Source of the DNA: an uncultured beta proteobacterium
Lineage (GTDB): Bacteria > Pseudomonadota > Gammaproteobacteria > Burkholderiales > Burkholderiaceae_B
Reading direction: 5' to 3'
DNA: 50,136 bases
NCBI GenBank assembly: GCA_903924715.1
Contig: CAIYCP010000257.1
Span: forward strand, 1-50,136
Part shown: piece by piece, positions 49,039 to 50,136 of the stretch
How positions within the stretch are numbered: the stretch's first letter is position 1
How the letters are laid out: each line of letters starts with the position of its first letter
Notes under the pieces: generated by a model
Told to the model about the DNA's origin: nothing
Seen by the model: the letters and a program-made list of their open reading frames with translations, nothing else
The model's database searches: none
Program-made: the position numbers and the translations under genes

Positions 49039-50010
49039 CTATTCGCTGGCTTTGATGTTTGCAAGCTGTGCGATCGTTTTCCATTTTTTCATTTCGGCAA
49101 AGACAAACTCGCTCCAGGGAACAGCGCCGCGTGGATCAGGCACCATGCCTTTATCGATGATACTTTTTTGCATCTCGGGATCGGCCAGAACCTTTGCAAT
49201 ATCGACGCTGATTTTTTGCACGACTGCAGCAGGCGTATTTTTTGGCACAACCAGTCCAGTCCAACCAGCGCCTTCAAAGCCAGGGTAACCCGACTCTGCA
49301 ACAGTAGGAAGATTTGGTAGCTGCGGCACACGCTCTAGCATGGCGATACCAAGCGCTTTGAGTTTGCCCGACTTGATGTGCGGCAACGTAGCGGCCATGC
49401 TGTCAACTAAAATAGAAATTTGCCCGCCCAATAGATCGGTGACGGCACTTGCACTGCCTTTGTAATTAATACCAACCATGTTGATGCCAGCTGTGTATTT
49501 AAAGAGTTCGCCCGTTAGGTGCTGCGTGTTGTTGACGCCACCGTAGCCTACATTAAATTTTCCTGGATCTTTTTTTGCAGCTGCAACTAACTCTTGAATG
49601 GTGTTGTAGGGTAACGAGGCACTGACCACAATGATCATAGGGGCGATCGCTAAGCCACCCACGTAGGTGAAGTCTTTTGCAGCGTCGTAGGCAAGCTTGT
49701 CAAACACCGCGGGGTTAACCGCCAAGACACCGCTGGTCCCCATGATCATCGTGTAGCCATCTGGGGCTGCCGTCGCGCCAGCTACCATTCCCGGTACGCC
49801 ATTTTTATTTTCAACAATGACTTGTTGACCCCACGCGGTGGTGAGTTTTTCTGCCACAAGCCGCGCAATGATGTCGGTGGCTTGACCAGGCGGGAATGGG
49901 ACAATGAGCCTCACAGGCTTTTCGGGAAATACAGCCTGTGCATAGGTGGTGGAATTGAACGTCACACCTGATAGCGTGATGAATAAGGCCAACAATATTT
50001 TTAAATTCAT
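49039..50010 (-). CDS. Bug/TctC-family binding protein (tandem pair, second)
   Basis: A 323-residue receptor. The signal peptide ends near YAQ at 23-25, then VFPEKPVRLIVPFPPGQATD, in which Gln replaces the second Gly of the usual PGG. KNGVPGMVAGATAAPDGYTM follows. MVGINYKGSASAVTDLLGGQ near 182-201 is a usual loop. The ATG has GAGA about ten bases upstream. Its C-terminus, EMKKWKTIAQLANIKASE, is very like the visible end of the next gene upstream (50079-50136), so the two are probably tandem duplicates. It is followed by the 2-hydroxyacid dehydrogenase gene, whose substrate it may bind. Confidence 0.95.
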   Translation of the reverse strand: MNLKILLALFITLSGVTFNSTTYAQAVFPEKPVRLIVPFPPGQATDIIARLVAEKLTTAWGQQVIVENKNGVPGMVAGATAAPDGYTMIMGTSGVLAVNPAVFDKLAYDAAKDFTYVGGLAIAPMIIVVSASLPYNTIQELVAAAKKDPGKFNVGYGGVNNTQHLTGELFKYTAGINMVGINYKGSASAVTDLLGGQISILVDSMAATLPHIKSGKLKALGIAMLERVPQLPNLPTVAESGYPGFEGAGWTGLVVPKNTPAAVVQKISVDIAKVLADPEMQKSIIDKGMVPDPRGAVPWSEFVFAEMKKWKTIAQLANIKASE

Positions 50011-50078
50011 GCGTCTTGTCTCAGGATAATTCTGGTTCTGTCGCTGCTCGTTCTTGGTGGCCGCTGATCAGTAAAAGG

Positions 50079-50136
50079 CTATTCAGTCGACTTGATGTTC
50101 GCCTGCTGTGCGGCGGTCTTCCATTTTTTCATTTCA
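50079..50136 (-). CDS. Bug/TctC-family binding protein, C-terminal end only (edge)
   Basis: The last 18 codons and TAG (50079-50081) of a gene running off the right edge. The visible end EMKKWKTAAQQANIKSTE matches the Bug close and differs from the end of the neighbour at 49039-50010 at only four positions. The two genes lie in the same direction, 68 bases apart, so a tandem duplication is likely. It belongs to the minus-strand run that continues with the receptor at 49039 and the 2-hydroxyacid dehydrogenase. Confidence 0.75.
   Translation of the reverse strand, partial: EMKKWKTAAQQANIKSTE

Noticed and set aside
1..50136. Mobile elements, CRISPR arrays, phage or defence genes, tRNA or rRNA
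   Set aside because: No transposase or integrase frame, repeat-spacer array, or RNA gene was recognised on either strand; the window looks like continuous metabolic DNA.

Overview
The window looks like chromosomal DNA of a betaproteobacterium, probably Burkholderiales close to Alcaligenaceae. The main evidence is the very large number of Bug/TctC-type periplasmic binding proteins, the torF-glnK-amtB arrangement, and a small DUF4936 protein. Base composition is moderate and even. No insertion sequence, integrase, phage gene, tRNA, rRNA or CRISPR array was seen. Almost everything is uptake and breakdown of organic acids through CoA thioesters and redox chemistry.

Layout. (1) 1-11079, minus strand: one probable 12-gene operon. 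In transcription order it encodes two acyl-CoA dehydrogenases, a 67-residue YHS protein, a Bug receptor, two separate hot-dog dehydratase subunits, two family III CoA-transferases, a TctC-TctB-TctA transporter, and an Old Yellow Enzyme cut by the window edge. This reads as a full route: import an acid, add CoA, oxidise, hydrate. (2) 11080-12570: a spacer with a perfect palindrome and a decayed Bug tail, then a FAH-family hydrolase. (3) 12587-19718: a TctB-TctA-TctC-flavoprotein operon (minus), divergent from an HMG-CoA-lyase-like gene and an MmgE/PrpD gene (plus). (4) 19814-22623 (minus): dienelactone hydrolase and two orphan Bug genes. (5) 22877-30822 (plus): a seven-gene run of CMD-family protein, Bug, FadH, frameshifted Bug, KstD-like flavoprotein, Bug, and Asp/Glu-racemase-type protein, closed by a hairpin. 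(6) 30895-33568 (minus): torF-glnK-amtB nitrogen genes behind a strong sigma-54 promoter match. (7) 33791-37554: an orphan Bug divergent from a NitT/TauT-like ABC transporter. (8) 37606-44889: an acyl-CoA synthetase, fused hot-dog dehydratase, CoA-transferase and Bug operon (minus), divergent from an IclR regulator and a MetE-like methyltransferase (plus). (9) 44935-50136: Bug, UbiX, DUF4936, Bug, an FMN 2-hydroxyacid dehydrogenase, and two tandem Bug genes, the last cut by the edge.

The most striking feature is the density of Bug receptors: twelve intact genes, one broken by a single base in an A7 run, one partial at the right edge and one probable decayed tail, against only two TctA/TctB membrane pairs. 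Most Bug genes sit next to different catabolic enzymes, so they probably bind different acids and share permeases or act as sensors. Other points of interest are a tandem CoA-transferase pair in which one partner has Phe where the catalytic Asp should be, split and fused versions of the same dehydratase architecture, an unusual P-loop in the acyl-CoA synthetase, and several clear operator-like palindromes. Substrates cannot be named from sequence alone.
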